Shown here in pieces: positions 47,625-55,442 of a stretch of DNA of 64,000 nucleotides. The first letter of the stretch is position 1, and each line of letters opens with the position of its first letter. A model generated the notes under the pieces. That model saw only the letters and a program-made list of their open reading frames with translations. It was not told the DNA's origin and did no database searches. The stretch comes from UBA2206 sp049303905 (GTDB lineage: Bacteria; Patescibacteriota; Minisyncoccia; Moranbacterales; UBA2206): contig JBAQNP010000005.1 in assembly GCA_049303905.1 (NCBI GenBank), positions 1 through 64,000 of the forward strand, written 5' to 3'. Made by a program: the position numbers and the translations under genes.

Positions 47625-48629
47625 ATGATAACAACATCCAACGAACAACCTGAAGACCTGACTTTTGATGTCACTTTGCGCCCACAAAATTTCAATGATT
47701 ATGTGGGGCAAGTTAAGGTTAAGAAAAATTTGGACATTTTGATTCAAGCGGCCAAACACAGAAAGGAGTCTATTGAGCATGTTTTGCTTTATGGTCCCGC
47801 GGGGCTTGGCAAAACCACTCTCGCCAACATCATTGCCAAAGAAATGGGAGTCAACATCAAGACAACTTCCGGTCCAGCCATTGAACGCGTGGGTGATTTT
47901 GGCTCAATTCTCACCAATCTTTCCGACGGTGACATTCTTTTCATCGACGAAATTCACAGGCTAAACAAATCCATCGAAGAAATTCTCTATCCAGCCATGG
48001 AAGATTATAAATTAGACATAATAATTGGCAAAGGTCCATCCGCCAGAACTATTCAACTTGATTTGCCAAAATTCACCCTGATCGGAGCCACCACTAAATT
48101 GGGCTCTATTTCTAATCCCCTGCGCAATCGTTTTGGCGCCATTCATCGTTTGGAATTTTATACCAATCCGGAAATCAAAAAAATTCTTGAGCGTAGTGCC
48201 AAAATTTTGGGCGTGACGGCTGATGAAACTGGTCTCGAAAAAATTTCCGAGTGCGCTCGTTGCACTCCTCGTGTGGCCAATCGTCTCTTGAAACGCGTGC
48301 GCGATTTTTCTCAAATTAAAAATCATGCTACCATTGATTCAGCAGTGGCCAAAGAAGCGCTAGAAATGATTGATGTTGATCCTCTCGGACTTGAACCAGC
48401 CGACAAACACATTTTGCGAGTGATCATTGAAAAATTCAATGGTGGTCCTGTTGGTCTTGGCACAGTCGCCGCCGCTACTTCGGAAGAAATCAAAACCATT
48501 GAAGATGTTTATGAGCCATACCTAATTCAAATCGGATTTTTAGCCAGAACTCCGCGTGGTCGCATTGCTACCGAAAGTGCCTATAATCATCTAGGAATAA
48601 AATATACTGGCGAGAAAAAATTATTTTAA
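47625..48629 (+). CDS. ruvB: Holliday junction branch-migration helicase RuvB
   Basis: RuvB drives branch migration with RuvA. The 334-aa AAA+ protein has LRPQNFNDYVGQVKVKKNL, Walker A YGPAGLGKTTLANII (about residues 58-72), Walker B ILFIDEIHRLNKSIEEILYPAMED and sensor 1 FTLIGATTKLGSISNPLRNRFG. The C-terminal winged helix ends EPYLIQIGFLARTPRGR. Length is standard. It stands apart from ruvC (58319) and ruvA is not in the window. It is followed by a palindromic element that begins 6 bp after the stop. Confidence 0.97.
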   Translation: MITTSNEQPEDLTFDVTLRPQNFNDYVGQVKVKKNLDILIQAAKHRKESIEHVLLYGPAGLGKTTLANIIAKEMGVNIKTTSGPAIERVGDFGSILTNLSDGDILFIDEIHRLNKSIEEILYPAMEDYKLDIIIGKGPSARTIQLDLPKFTLIGATTKLGSISNPLRNRFGAIHRLEFYTNPEIKKILERSAKILGVTADETGLEKISECARCTPRVANRLLKRVRDFSQIKNHATIDSAVAKEALEMIDVDPLGLEPADKHILRVIIEKFNGGPVGLGTVAAATSEEIKTIEDVYEPYLIQIGFLARTPRGRIATESAYNHLGIKYTGEKKLF

Positions 48630-48635
48630 AAAAAA

Positions 48636-48742
48636 TGTCATTCCCGCGTAAGCGGGAATCTAGTGAATAGACTTTCTGAAATAAATAAGTCTTTGTAATA
48701 AATTAAGCCTTGAGACTAGATCCCCGCATTCGCGAGGATGAC
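48636..48742. repeat. Palindromic element family D
   Basis: TGTCATTCCCGCGTAAGCGGGAATCTAGTG, spacer, CTAGATCCCCGCATTCGCGAGGATGACA. The general GTCATTCCCGCG-type repeat is widespread in bacteria. Its right end overlaps a spurious ATG (48738) of the next frame. Confidence 0.8.
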
Positions 48743-48755
48743 AATAATAAAATTT

Positions 48756-48983
48756 ATGTTCTACATCATCCTCGCTCTTTATGCTGTTATCTTTATCACC
48801 TATCTTTTTCTCTTCTTTTTTATCATCTATCATCTTTCCCGCTATTCCATAAACGCCAACACTAATAAAATAATGCTTCCGATTTTTGCGGTAGTTTCCG
48901 TCTTGCTTTTTCTTTCCAATATTATGTTGTTTTTTTCGGTTGATTGGAACACTCTAATTTTAAAACTAATTTTTCAATCTTAA
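48756..48983 (+). CDS. Small two-TM membrane protein
   Basis: A 75-aa protein with two hydrophobic helices (IILALYAVIFITYLFLFFFIIYHL and MLPIFAVVSVLLFLSNIMLFF). ATG 48756 is preferred, as the in-frame ATG at 48738 lies inside the palindrome. It is 4 bp upstream of the PH-domain gene and so likely translated together with it. No family recognised. Confidence 0.7.
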   Translation: MFYIILALYAVIFITYLFLFFFIIYHLSRYSINANTNKIMLPIFAVVSVLLFLSNIMLFFSVDWNTLILKLIFQS

Positions 48984-48987
48984 TTTT

Positions 48988-49578
48988 ATGCAACCAACCT
49001 TCACTCACTATCACTTTGAAGGACAAAAAAACGGCGAGGAAATTCTTATGGTCATTCACCGCCATTGGTTTAACATTCTCACTCACTTTTCCGTCATTTT
49101 CTTCATGATACTTTTTCTTTTCAGTAGTTATTTTCTAACTGCTTTCTTCTTTGATGAATTCAGCGAACAACTCCTTCTTAATCTCACTGCTTTTATGCGC
49201 AGTCTTTTTTTCACTTTTCTTTGGCTATTGTTTTTTGCCATTTGGATTGACTACTATTTTGATGTTTGGATAGTCACCAGTGAAAGAATCATCAACATTG
49301 AACAAAAGGGGCTTTTCACTCGCGTAGTGAGTGAGCTAGAACTGGAAAAAATTCAAGATGTCACCACTGATGTGCGTGGAGTTATCCCAACTTTTCTAAA
49401 TTATGGCAATCTTCTTATTCAAACTGCCGGTGAAAGAGAACGCTTTATCTTTCGAAATGTTCCCGATCCATACAAAATCAAAGATACTATTATGAAACTG
49501 CAAAACGAATTAGAAAACAAGGAAGAGAATGAATTCGGCGAAATGCTTCGAGAAAAAATTCATCATGAAACAACTTAG
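48988..49578 (+). CDS. Membrane protein with bacterial PH domain (YdbS/YdbT-like)
   Basis: A 196-aa protein. Two TM helices (HWFNILTHFSVIFFMILFLFSSYFL and LFFTFLWLLFFAIWIDYYF) are followed by a bPH2-type domain: VWIVTSERIINIEQKGLFTRVVSELELEKIQDVTTDVRGVIPTF (shown in parts), NYGNLLIQTAGERERFIFRNV. This layout is standard for YdbS-like proteins of CPR and Firmicutes. Its role is unknown; bPH proteins are thought to act at the membrane in envelope stress. It forms an operon with the small upstream membrane protein. Confidence 0.85.
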   Translation: MQPTFTHYHFEGQKNGEEILMVIHRHWFNILTHFSVIFFMILFLFSSYFLTAFFFDEFSEQLLLNLTAFMRSLFFTFLWLLFFAIWIDYYFDVWIVTSERIINIEQKGLFTRVVSELELEKIQDVTTDVRGVIPTFLNYGNLLIQTAGERERFIFRNVPDPYKIKDTIMKLQNELENKEENEFGEMLREKIHHETT

Positions 49579-49602
49579 AGCTAATTTTAGTTTTACTTTA
49601 GG

Positions 49603-51462
49603 GTGAAAAATAAAAATAAAAAATATTATTATTTTATTTTCGGGCTGGTTATTTTAGCTAGCTTTTTTATTTGGAAAAAAATTTGTCTAGCTGAACCAAT
49701 TTTGAAAATTACCAATATTCAATATGATGGAGGATCTGGTAAGGCCGATGAAGATTTTATCGAAATTACCAACACTACTAATGAAAAAATAAATTTAAAA
49801 GGTTACAGATTAGTAAAAAGAGCAACTTCAGCTACAAAAGACACTTCCATAAAATCATGGACTAGCGATACATTTATTAACCCCAAAGAAAAGCATCTTT
49901 GGGCTTGTAGCAAAAATGGGTTTGCTGAAAATATTGGCGCAAATAGCGCTACTACCCAAACAATTTCCGAGACAAACAAAATTGCCATTAGATTCGGCAA
50001 GGAAAATGAAGGAGAGATAATTGATAGTATTAATTGGAGTGATGATTCAGAAGAAGAAGAAGAAGAAGAAGAAGAAGAAGAAGAAGATTATTCGGGAATT
50101 AGAATCAATGAAATTTATCCCGTGCCAGACACTAAGAATGGCGAGGAAGAATTTGTGGAGATAATAAATCTAACCGGAAAAGAAATTGATTTTTCGGATT
50201 ATATAATCAAAGATTCTAAGGGCGCCAAGGGAAAAATTTCTAAAAAAGAAAAGTTTGGAAATTTTGTTGTTTTCTATGGTTCATTTTCATTTAACAATGA
50301 TTCTAAGGGCGACACTGTTTTTCTTTATGACAAAAAAGAAAACTTGATTGCCAGCCAAAAATATGCGAGTGGCAAAAGCGCCCACTCTTTTTCCTTTGAC
50401 GGATCGGCTTGGCGCTGGACATCCTTGCCTACCCCTGGGGGAGAAAATAATTTCGATAAAATTTTATCCGGAAAATTAATTTTACCAAAAAAAATCTACA
50501 AAAACACTTACGCCTATTTTAATGTTAAGGCTGATGAGGATGCCAAAAAATTTACTTGGAATTTTGGCGACGGCCACAAAAGTTATCTAAAATCTACTAA
50601 ACATAAATATGAAAAAACCGGAAAATTCAAAGGCAGTCTAAAAATTACTGGGGATGGCGAAGACAAAACCTACGATTTTAGTGTTAAAGTGGAAAAATAT
50701 GACGCGCCAAAAATTCGCATCATTAGTCTTTCTCCGAATCCCAAAGGGAGTGATACAAAAAATGAGTGGGTTGAAATTAAAAATAAATCCAAAGATAAAG
50801 TCAATCTTAAGGGCTGGTCAATCGCTACGGGAAAAGACAAACTGATCAACCATCCCATTCGGGAAGATTTCAAAATTAAAAAAGGCAAAACCAAAAAGCT
50901 CACCAAGAAAATTTGCGCTTTCACTTTAGGAAATGAAAAAACAAAAATTGAACTGCGCGACCCCTCTGGGAAAGTTGTGCAAAAAATTAAATATGATCGG
51001 AAAAAAAACAAAATCAACGAAGATGAGATTTATGGAAAAAATGACAACGGCTGGAGTTGGATAGAAACACAGAATGACATAGAAAATCCCCTTCTCCCTC
51101 TGGGAGAAAGTGCCCGCAGGGCGGATGAGGGAACCAGCGCCACAATAGAAGAAGATATTCTCATTATCCCTAACTCCGAAATCCAAGCCAGTCTTGGAAA
51201 ATACACTCCCTCGCCAATTTGGCAAAAGAAAAGAGATAATCAAGAAAAATTAGCTTTTTCAAGTTCCAAAATATCAGTGCCTAAAATAATTCTCACCAAC
51301 CAACCAAAAGTTCTCGGTGTTCAAAAAATAAAATTGCAAGATAATTATTATTCTTTCACCACCCCAACAAACCAAAAACATTGGGCAATTGAATTTTCAG
51401 ATTCAATCTGGCTAAAAATCAATTCTTCCTTAAATCATATCCTCTTGAAAATTGCAATCTAA
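49603..51462 (+). CDS. Lamin-tail-domain surface protein with PKD module
   Basis: A 619-aa secreted or anchored protein starting GTG at 49603. An N-terminal hydrophobic segment (FGLVILASFFIWKKICLA) is followed by a first lamin-tail domain (DEDFIEITNTTNEKINLKGY), a run of Glu (about 150-163, from GAA codons), a second (EEFVEIINLTGKEIDFSDYII), a PKD-like domain (FTWNFGDGHKSYLKSTKHKY) and a third lamin-tail domain (KNEWVEIKNKSKDKVNLKGW). About residues 496-512 (PLLPLGESARRADEG) come from a palindromic element. Lamin-tail domains in CPR occur on the outer surface; binding partner unknown. No sorting signal is seen at the C-terminus. Confidence 0.85.
   Translation: MKNKNKKYYYFIFGLVILASFFIWKKICLAEPILKITNIQYDGGSGKADEDFIEITNTTNEKINLKGYRLVKRATSATKDTSIKSWTSDTFINPKEKHLWACSKNGFAENIGANSATTQTISETNKIAIRFGKENEGEIIDSINWSDDSEEEEEEEEEEEEDYSGIRINEIYPVPDTKNGEEEFVEIINLTGKEIDFSDYIIKDSKGAKGKISKKEKFGNFVVFYGSFSFNNDSKGDTVFLYDKKENLIASQKYASGKSAHSFSFDGSAWRWTSLPTPGGENNFDKILSGKLILPKKIYKNTYAYFNVKADEDAKKFTWNFGDGHKSYLKSTKHKYEKTGKFKGSLKITGDGEDKTYDFSVKVEKYDAPKIRIISLSPNPKGSDTKNEWVEIKNKSKDKVNLKGWSIATGKDKLINHPIREDFKIKKGKTKKLTKKICAFTLGNEKTKIELRDPSGKVVQKIKYDRKKNKINEDEIYGKNDNGWSWIETQNDIENPLLPLGESARRADEGTSATIEEDILIIPNSEIQASLGKYTPSPIWQKKRDNQEKLAFSSSKISVPKIILTNQPKVLGVQKIKLQDNYYSFTTPTNQKHWAIEFSDSIWLKINSSLNHILLKIAI
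51088..51131. repeat. Bipartite palindromic element family A, inside the lamin-tail gene
   Basis: P1 TTCTCCCTCTGGGAGAA, P2 GCCCGCAGGGC, then GGATGAGGG. It is the same P1-P2-GGATGAGG order as in uvrA at 8942-9002, read in frame. Confidence 0.8.
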
Positions 51463-51480
51463 ACTGCTAAGCTTAAGCTA

Positions 51481-51560
51481 TGTAACATGTAATATACAAC
51501 ATGAAACATAAAACGATGATAACTGCGATTTTTACATGTTTTATGCTTCATGCTTCATGA
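51481..51560. repeat. Palindromic element family E, upstream of yebC
   Basis: TGTAACATG ... ACATGAAACATAAAAC, loop, GTTTTATGCTTCATGCTTCATG. Related to the tsaE insertion at 41462-41527. Its end gives a spurious in-frame ATG at 51550. Confidence 0.6.
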
Positions 51561-51564
51561 TCTT

Positions 51565-52278
51565 ATGTCAGGACACTCACATTGGGCGGGAATAAAGCAC
51601 CGCAAAGGGATAAACGACGCTAAACGCGCTAAAATTTTCACAAAATTAGCTAAACCGATTGTTATCGCGGCGCGAGATGGCGGTGGCAATCCGGATAATA
51701 ATTTCAAACTTCGCCTTGCGATGGACAAAGCGCGCGAGTTTAATATGCCTAAGGAAAATATCGACAAAGCCATCAAGCGTGGCACAGGCGAACTAAGTGG
51801 CGCAGAAATTTCGGAAATTATCTATGAAGCCAAAGGCCCTGGAAACATTATGATGCTCATCAAAACTTCCACTGACAATAAAAATCGTACAGTGAGCGAA
51901 ATCAAAAGTATCCTCACTAAAGCTTCTGGAAAATTCGGCGAATACGGCAGTTCTATGTGGAATTTTGAGCAAGTCGGCGCCATTACCATTGATCTAAACG
52001 GCAAAGATGCTGACGAACTCGAAATGCTCGCCATTGAGGCGGGAGCCAAAGACACCAAAATAGATGATGGATTACTTTTTGTTTATACCGAAACTCAAGA
52101 TTTGCAAAAAGTGCAAGAAAAATTAATGGAAAATAATATCACCATTTCCGAATCAAATCTGACTTTTCTCCCAAAATCCACTGTCGAAATTGATGCGAAT
52201 ACCCAAGAAAGCTACGACAAACTTCTTGAAATATTGGATGATCAAGAAGATGTGGAGGAGATTTTTGATAATTTATAA
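51565..52278 (+). CDS. yebC: YebC/TACO1-family protein
   Basis: YebC-type proteins regulate transcription or assist translation of proline-rich stretches at the ribosome. The 237-aa protein begins MSGHSHWAGIKHRKGINDAK and has FKLRLAMDKAREFNMPKENIDKAIKRG, then EYGSSMWNFEQVGAI and ELEMLAIEAGAKD. The ATG at 51565 is chosen because YebC starts M-(S/A)-GHS-K/H-W; the upstream ATG is within the palindrome. Its usual ruvC neighbour is 6 kb away at 58319. Confidence 0.95.
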   Translation: MSGHSHWAGIKHRKGINDAKRAKIFTKLAKPIVIAARDGGGNPDNNFKLRLAMDKAREFNMPKENIDKAIKRGTGELSGAEISEIIYEAKGPGNIMMLIKTSTDNKNRTVSEIKSILTKASGKFGEYGSSMWNFEQVGAITIDLNGKDADELEMLAIEAGAKDTKIDDGLLFVYTETQDLQKVQEKLMENNITISESNLTFLPKSTVEIDANTQESYDKLLEILDDQEDVEEIFDNL

Positions 52279-52291
52279 ATCAAAAAATAAT

Positions 52292-52789
52292 ATGGAAACA
52301 AAAAAAACGCTTATAATTTGCCAATCAATTCATCATGGGAATACTACAAAAATAGCTGGGGTTATTGCTGATGTATTAGAGGCAAAAGTTAAAAAACCTT
52401 TCGAAGTTAGCATTGAAGAGTTAGCTAATTATGATTTGATTGGTTTTGGCTCAGGAATATATGACGATATGCATCACACTAGCCTTCTTGAATTAGTGGA
52501 CAAGTTACCTAATGGCGCTGGCAAAAAAACTTTTATCTTTTCAACAAGCGGAGTGCCTGTTTCAGTATTTGGCGATAAGTTTCTACAAAACTATCTCACA
52601 AAAGCTCACTCCAAACTTAGAAATAAATTGGAAGCTAAACACTACGAAATACTTGGCGATTTTATCTGTCCCGGCTTTAATACTAATGTTTTTCTGAAAT
52701 ATTTTGGCGGAATAAACAAAAGCCGACCGAACCAAAAAGATTTTGAAAATGCAAAAGAATTTGCATTGAAAATGAAAAATGGCCTTTAA
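52292..52789 (+). CDS. Flavodoxin-like protein
   Basis: A 165-aa protein with a flavodoxin fold: LIICQSIHHGNTTKIAGVIADVL (phosphate loop with HHGNT), LANYDLIGFGSGIYDDMHH, KKTFIFSTSGVP and ILGDFICPGFNT. It resembles the menaquinone-dependent protoporphyrinogen oxidase/flavodoxin_5 group, with FMN as likely cofactor. The ATG at 52292 is preferred over upstream starts that overlap yebC. It is 13 bp downstream of yebC, likely in the same transcript. Confidence 0.88.
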   Translation: METKKTLIICQSIHHGNTTKIAGVIADVLEAKVKKPFEVSIEELANYDLIGFGSGIYDDMHHTSLLELVDKLPNGAGKKTFIFSTSGVPVSVFGDKFLQNYLTKAHSKLRNKLEAKHYEILGDFICPGFNTNVFLKYFGGINKSRPNQKDFENAKEFALKMKNGL

Positions 52790-52817
52790 GTTAGTTAGAT
52801 GATTTTTGAAAATTTGT

Positions 52818-52872
52818 AATTTTTTCCTCACATATATTCCCATATGCTCACATAGATAAAAATGTGATATAA
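52818..52872. repeat. Direct repeat, copy 1
   Basis: About 50 bp containing TCCTCA-CATATATTCCCATATGCTCACATAGATAAAAAT, repeated at 53345-53400 in the same direction with few changes. The two copies flank the 89-aa gene. Confidence 0.75.
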
Positions 52873-53023
52873 AAAAATTGGCGAAGGCAAAACGACGAGA
52901 TATGAGGTTGTTTTGTGATTTTAAAAACCTCCCTTTTAAGCTATAATATATATACAAAAAATGAAATCTTAAAAAATCATTTAACTGCGATAAATTAATT
53001 GGATATAATTGGATATAGTTACT

Positions 53024-53293
53024 ATGTCCAAAAGAATTGCCAGCATTCCAACCGAAATAATATCAAAAATAGCCAATGAGCAGATATGCGATAATTTATA
53101 TACTAGATATATGATAACTAAATTATTAAAATTGATAAGTTGCGATTACGGTAAGGTCTCCACTCCAACTGTGTTTTTTGATTTACCAGCAAGAGAAAAG
53201 AAGAAAGTTATAAAAAAAGCCATTCATTTAGCCAATAAAGATCAACTTTCTTTAATCAATAAAGTCATAAAAAAAAGAAAGCTAAAAAAATAA
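53024..53293 (+). CDS. Small basic protein between direct repeats
   Basis: An 89-aa, Lys-rich helical protein (SKRIASIPTEIISKIANEQI, LYTRYMITKLLKLISCD, AREKKKVIKKAIHLANKDQL, and a KKRKLKK end). The ATG at 53024 (the second in the frame) is preferred. No domain is recognised; it could be a nucleic-acid binding protein or an immunity/antitoxin-like protein. It is exactly framed by the two 50-bp direct repeats (52818 and 53345), with a terminator just after the stop. Confidence 0.6.
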   Translation: MSKRIASIPTEIISKIANEQICDNLYTRYMITKLLKLISCDYGKVSTPTVFFDLPAREKKKVIKKAIHLANKDQLSLINKVIKKRKLKK

Positions 53294-53317
53294 TTTACTA
53301 CACTTTCTACAAACAAA

Positions 53318-53341
53318 ATTCCGCCATCTGGCGGTTTTTTT
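53318..53341 (+). terminator. Rho-independent terminator
   Basis: AATTCCGCCATCTGGCGGTTTTTTT. Confidence 0.8.
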
Positions 53342-53344
53342 GTT

Positions 53345-53400
53345 AATTTTTCCTCATATATATTCCCATATACTCACATAGATAAAAATATCATTAAATA
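53345..53400. repeat. Direct repeat, copy 2
   Basis: Second copy of the 52818-52872 repeat, immediately after the terminator of the 89-aa gene. Confidence 0.75.
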
Positions 53401-53412
53401 TAAGATTTGCTA

Positions 53413-53667
53413 TTATTTTTTGTAAAATAGTTTCAACATCAGCAAGGAAAGTGTAAAAGTAGCTTCGATAGAAGTGAAAATCATTATTGGAAGACTTTTA
53501 ATGCCAATGCCGTAAATTATAAACAAAATTAACCCAACCAGAAGCAACGAATTCCATAAAAGCGAAATATCCTCCGTTGATTTAGTCTTCCAAGATTTAA
53601 TAACTTGCGGAATTAGTGCAGATGCTATTATCCCTGCTCCAATATGCCCAAATATTTCTATATTCAT
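53413..53667 (-). CDS. SemiSWEET-type (PQ-loop) transporter
   Basis: An 84-aa three-helix PQ-loop protein: IGAGIIASALIPQVIKSWKTKSTEDISLLW contains the P-Q motif and the S-T-x-D-I-S signature of SemiSWEET; two helices follow (LLLVGLILFIIYGIGIKSLP and ASIEATFTLSLLMLKLF-like). SemiSWEETs dimerise to form a sugar uniporter. It begins 4 bp after the carbamoyltransferase stop and is thus in its operon, which hints that the operon handles a sugar or glycoside. Confidence 0.85.
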   Translation of the reverse strand: MNIEIFGHIGAGIIASALIPQVIKSWKTKSTEDISLLWNSLLLVGLILFIIYGIGIKSLPIMIFTSIEATFTLSLLMLKLFYKK

Positions 53668-53671
53668 AATG

Positions 53672-55432
53672 TTATATCCAACTGTTAATATATTTCAAAA
53701 AAATATTCTGTTGCTTAATTAAATAATCCCCCATTACCAAATAATCAATCTTACTTTTTTTGAAAGTATCAATTGCATCTTGTGGACTGCAAACAATTGG
53801 TTCTTGGATGTTGAAAGAAGTATTAAGCAAAATAGGAACTCCTGTTAAATTTTTGAATTCCGATATTAATTTATGATATTTTGGAGAATATTTTTTACTA
53901 ACCATTTGAATTCTGCTTGTGCTATCAATATGCACGACTGCAGGAATCAATTTCTTCTTTTTACTATTAGCATTAAAAGCGGCCAGCATATACTTTCCAG
54001 CATCGGGAATGTTTTTCCCAAGTTCAAACCAATTGCCTGCATCTTCTTCCAATACACTTGGGCAAAGCGGTCTAAATTCTTCTCGAAACTTTACTTTTTT
54101 ATTAATTGTTTTTAGCATAGCAGGATTTCTCGGATCACCAAGGATACTTCGATGTCCTAATGCGCGCGGGCCAACTTCCATTGCTCCCTGAAACCACGCC
54201 ACGATATTTCCATCTGCCAATAACTGTGCAGATTTTTTTTCTACATTGTTAATTTTTTCAAATTTAAGTTTGGATTTTTTCAATGCAACAAGAATTTCCT
54301 TGTCGGAATATTCTACTCCCAAATAAGCATGTGAAAAAGCTTTTGGTTTTTCTTGCTTTAAAATATTTGTCCACAAATAATATGCTGCGCCGATTGATCC
54401 GCCCGCATCATTTGATAATGGATGAATATAAATATCCTTAAAAATTTTTTGATAAATAATTCTTGCATTAGTGACACAGTTTAGTGCTACGCCACCAGAC
54501 ATACATAAATAGTTGTGTCCTGTTTCTTCCCTGAGAAATTTTGCTAAATTTATCACTATCTTATCAGTAATTTCTTGAAGAGAAGCTGACAAATCAATAT
54601 ATTTTTGATATTCTTTATCTATTTTTTTAATAGGTTGATCTAATTTTTTTAGTCCGAATAATCTTTCTATTTCTGCATAATTTTCATTGCGAAATTGCAT
54701 AATACTATCATCGATAGTAAAAAATCCATTTCCATCCATCTTAACTATTTGCTCAAATTCTTTTCTATAAACTTCAGGATTTCCATAGGAAGATAAGCCC
54801 ATAGTCTTAGCTGCATCATAAGCGCTAAAACCTATAAATTTAGATAATTTTTCCCACAAAAATCCCAAAGAATTTGGATAGTTAATGGATTTTATTTTTT
54901 CAAATTTTCCATTTTTTACATCATAAAAAGAAGTTGATTCATATTCACCTATTCCATCAATAACTAAAACTGCTGAATTTTCAAATCCGGAAGAATAGTA
55001 TGCTCCAGAGGCATGACAATCATGATGATTTAGATAAAAAAATTCCCCTGCAAATCCAAGCTTCTTGAGCTTATCTTTTAAATTAATATTTTTTTTATAA
55101 AAAATATTTTCTCCTTTTTCCGTACCAAAATCACCTTCAGCTATTTCATAATCATGCTTATAGTTTTCATGAAATTTCAATCTTTTTTCCGGATTAAAAT
55201 TATAAGCAATGTAATCAACATCTGCTAACTTTATTTTTGCTTTTCTCAGACAATATTTAATTGATTCCATCGGCAGTTTATCCGAATTATCAACCATAGC
55301 CGATTTTCCATGTTTTATACGATTAAATCTTTCTTCTTCGGAAAAAGCAACTAATTCACCATTTTTTATGATACAAACCGATGATTCATGGTAAACCGAA
55401 TTAAGCCCAATTATGTATTTATCTTTTTTCAT
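53672..55432 (-). CDS. Carbamoyltransferase, NodU/CmcH/TobZ family
   Basis: These enzymes use carbamoyl phosphate and ATP to O-carbamoylate sugars or antibiotics. The 586-aa protein starts with MKKDKYIIGLNSVYHESSVCI (ASKHA fold; the H-E-S pattern), has EEERFNRIKHGK, YLNHHDCHASGAYYSSGF (metal-binding His residues), LVIDGIGEYESTSFY, LCMSGGVALNC and the C-terminal YrdC-like-associated FQGAMEVGPRALGHRSILGDPR. The ATG at 55432 is chosen since the protein family begins right there; the longer frame would overlap the upstream gene. In an operon with the GNAT-like gene and the SemiSWEET. Confidence 0.93.
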   Translation of the reverse strand: MKKDKYIIGLNSVYHESSVCIIKNGELVAFSEEERFNRIKHGKSAMVDNSDKLPMESIKYCLRKAKIKLADVDYIAYNFNPEKRLKFHENYKHDYEIAEGDFGTEKGENIFYKKNINLKDKLKKLGFAGEFFYLNHHDCHASGAYYSSGFENSAVLVIDGIGEYESTSFYDVKNGKFEKIKSINYPNSLGFLWEKLSKFIGFSAYDAAKTMGLSSYGNPEVYRKEFEQIVKMDGNGFFTIDDSIMQFRNENYAEIERLFGLKKLDQPIKKIDKEYQKYIDLSASLQEITDKIVINLAKFLREETGHNYLCMSGGVALNCVTNARIIYQKIFKDIYIHPLSNDAGGSIGAAYYLWTNILKQEKPKAFSHAYLGVEYSDKEILVALKKSKLKFEKINNVEKKSAQLLADGNIVAWFQGAMEVGPRALGHRSILGDPRNPAMLKTINKKVKFREEFRPLCPSVLEEDAGNWFELGKNIPDAGKYMLAAFNANSKKKKLIPAVVHIDSTSRIQMVSKKYSPKYHKLISEFKNLTGVPILLNTSFNIQEPIVCSPQDAIDTFKKSKIDYLVMGDYLIKQQNIFLKYINSWI

Positions 55433-55442
55433 TTTATTTTTA

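Noticed and set aside
50040..50095. GAA run as a microsatellite or frameshift site
   Set aside because: It is in frame within the lamin-tail gene and encodes a Glu linker; the frame is open on both sides.
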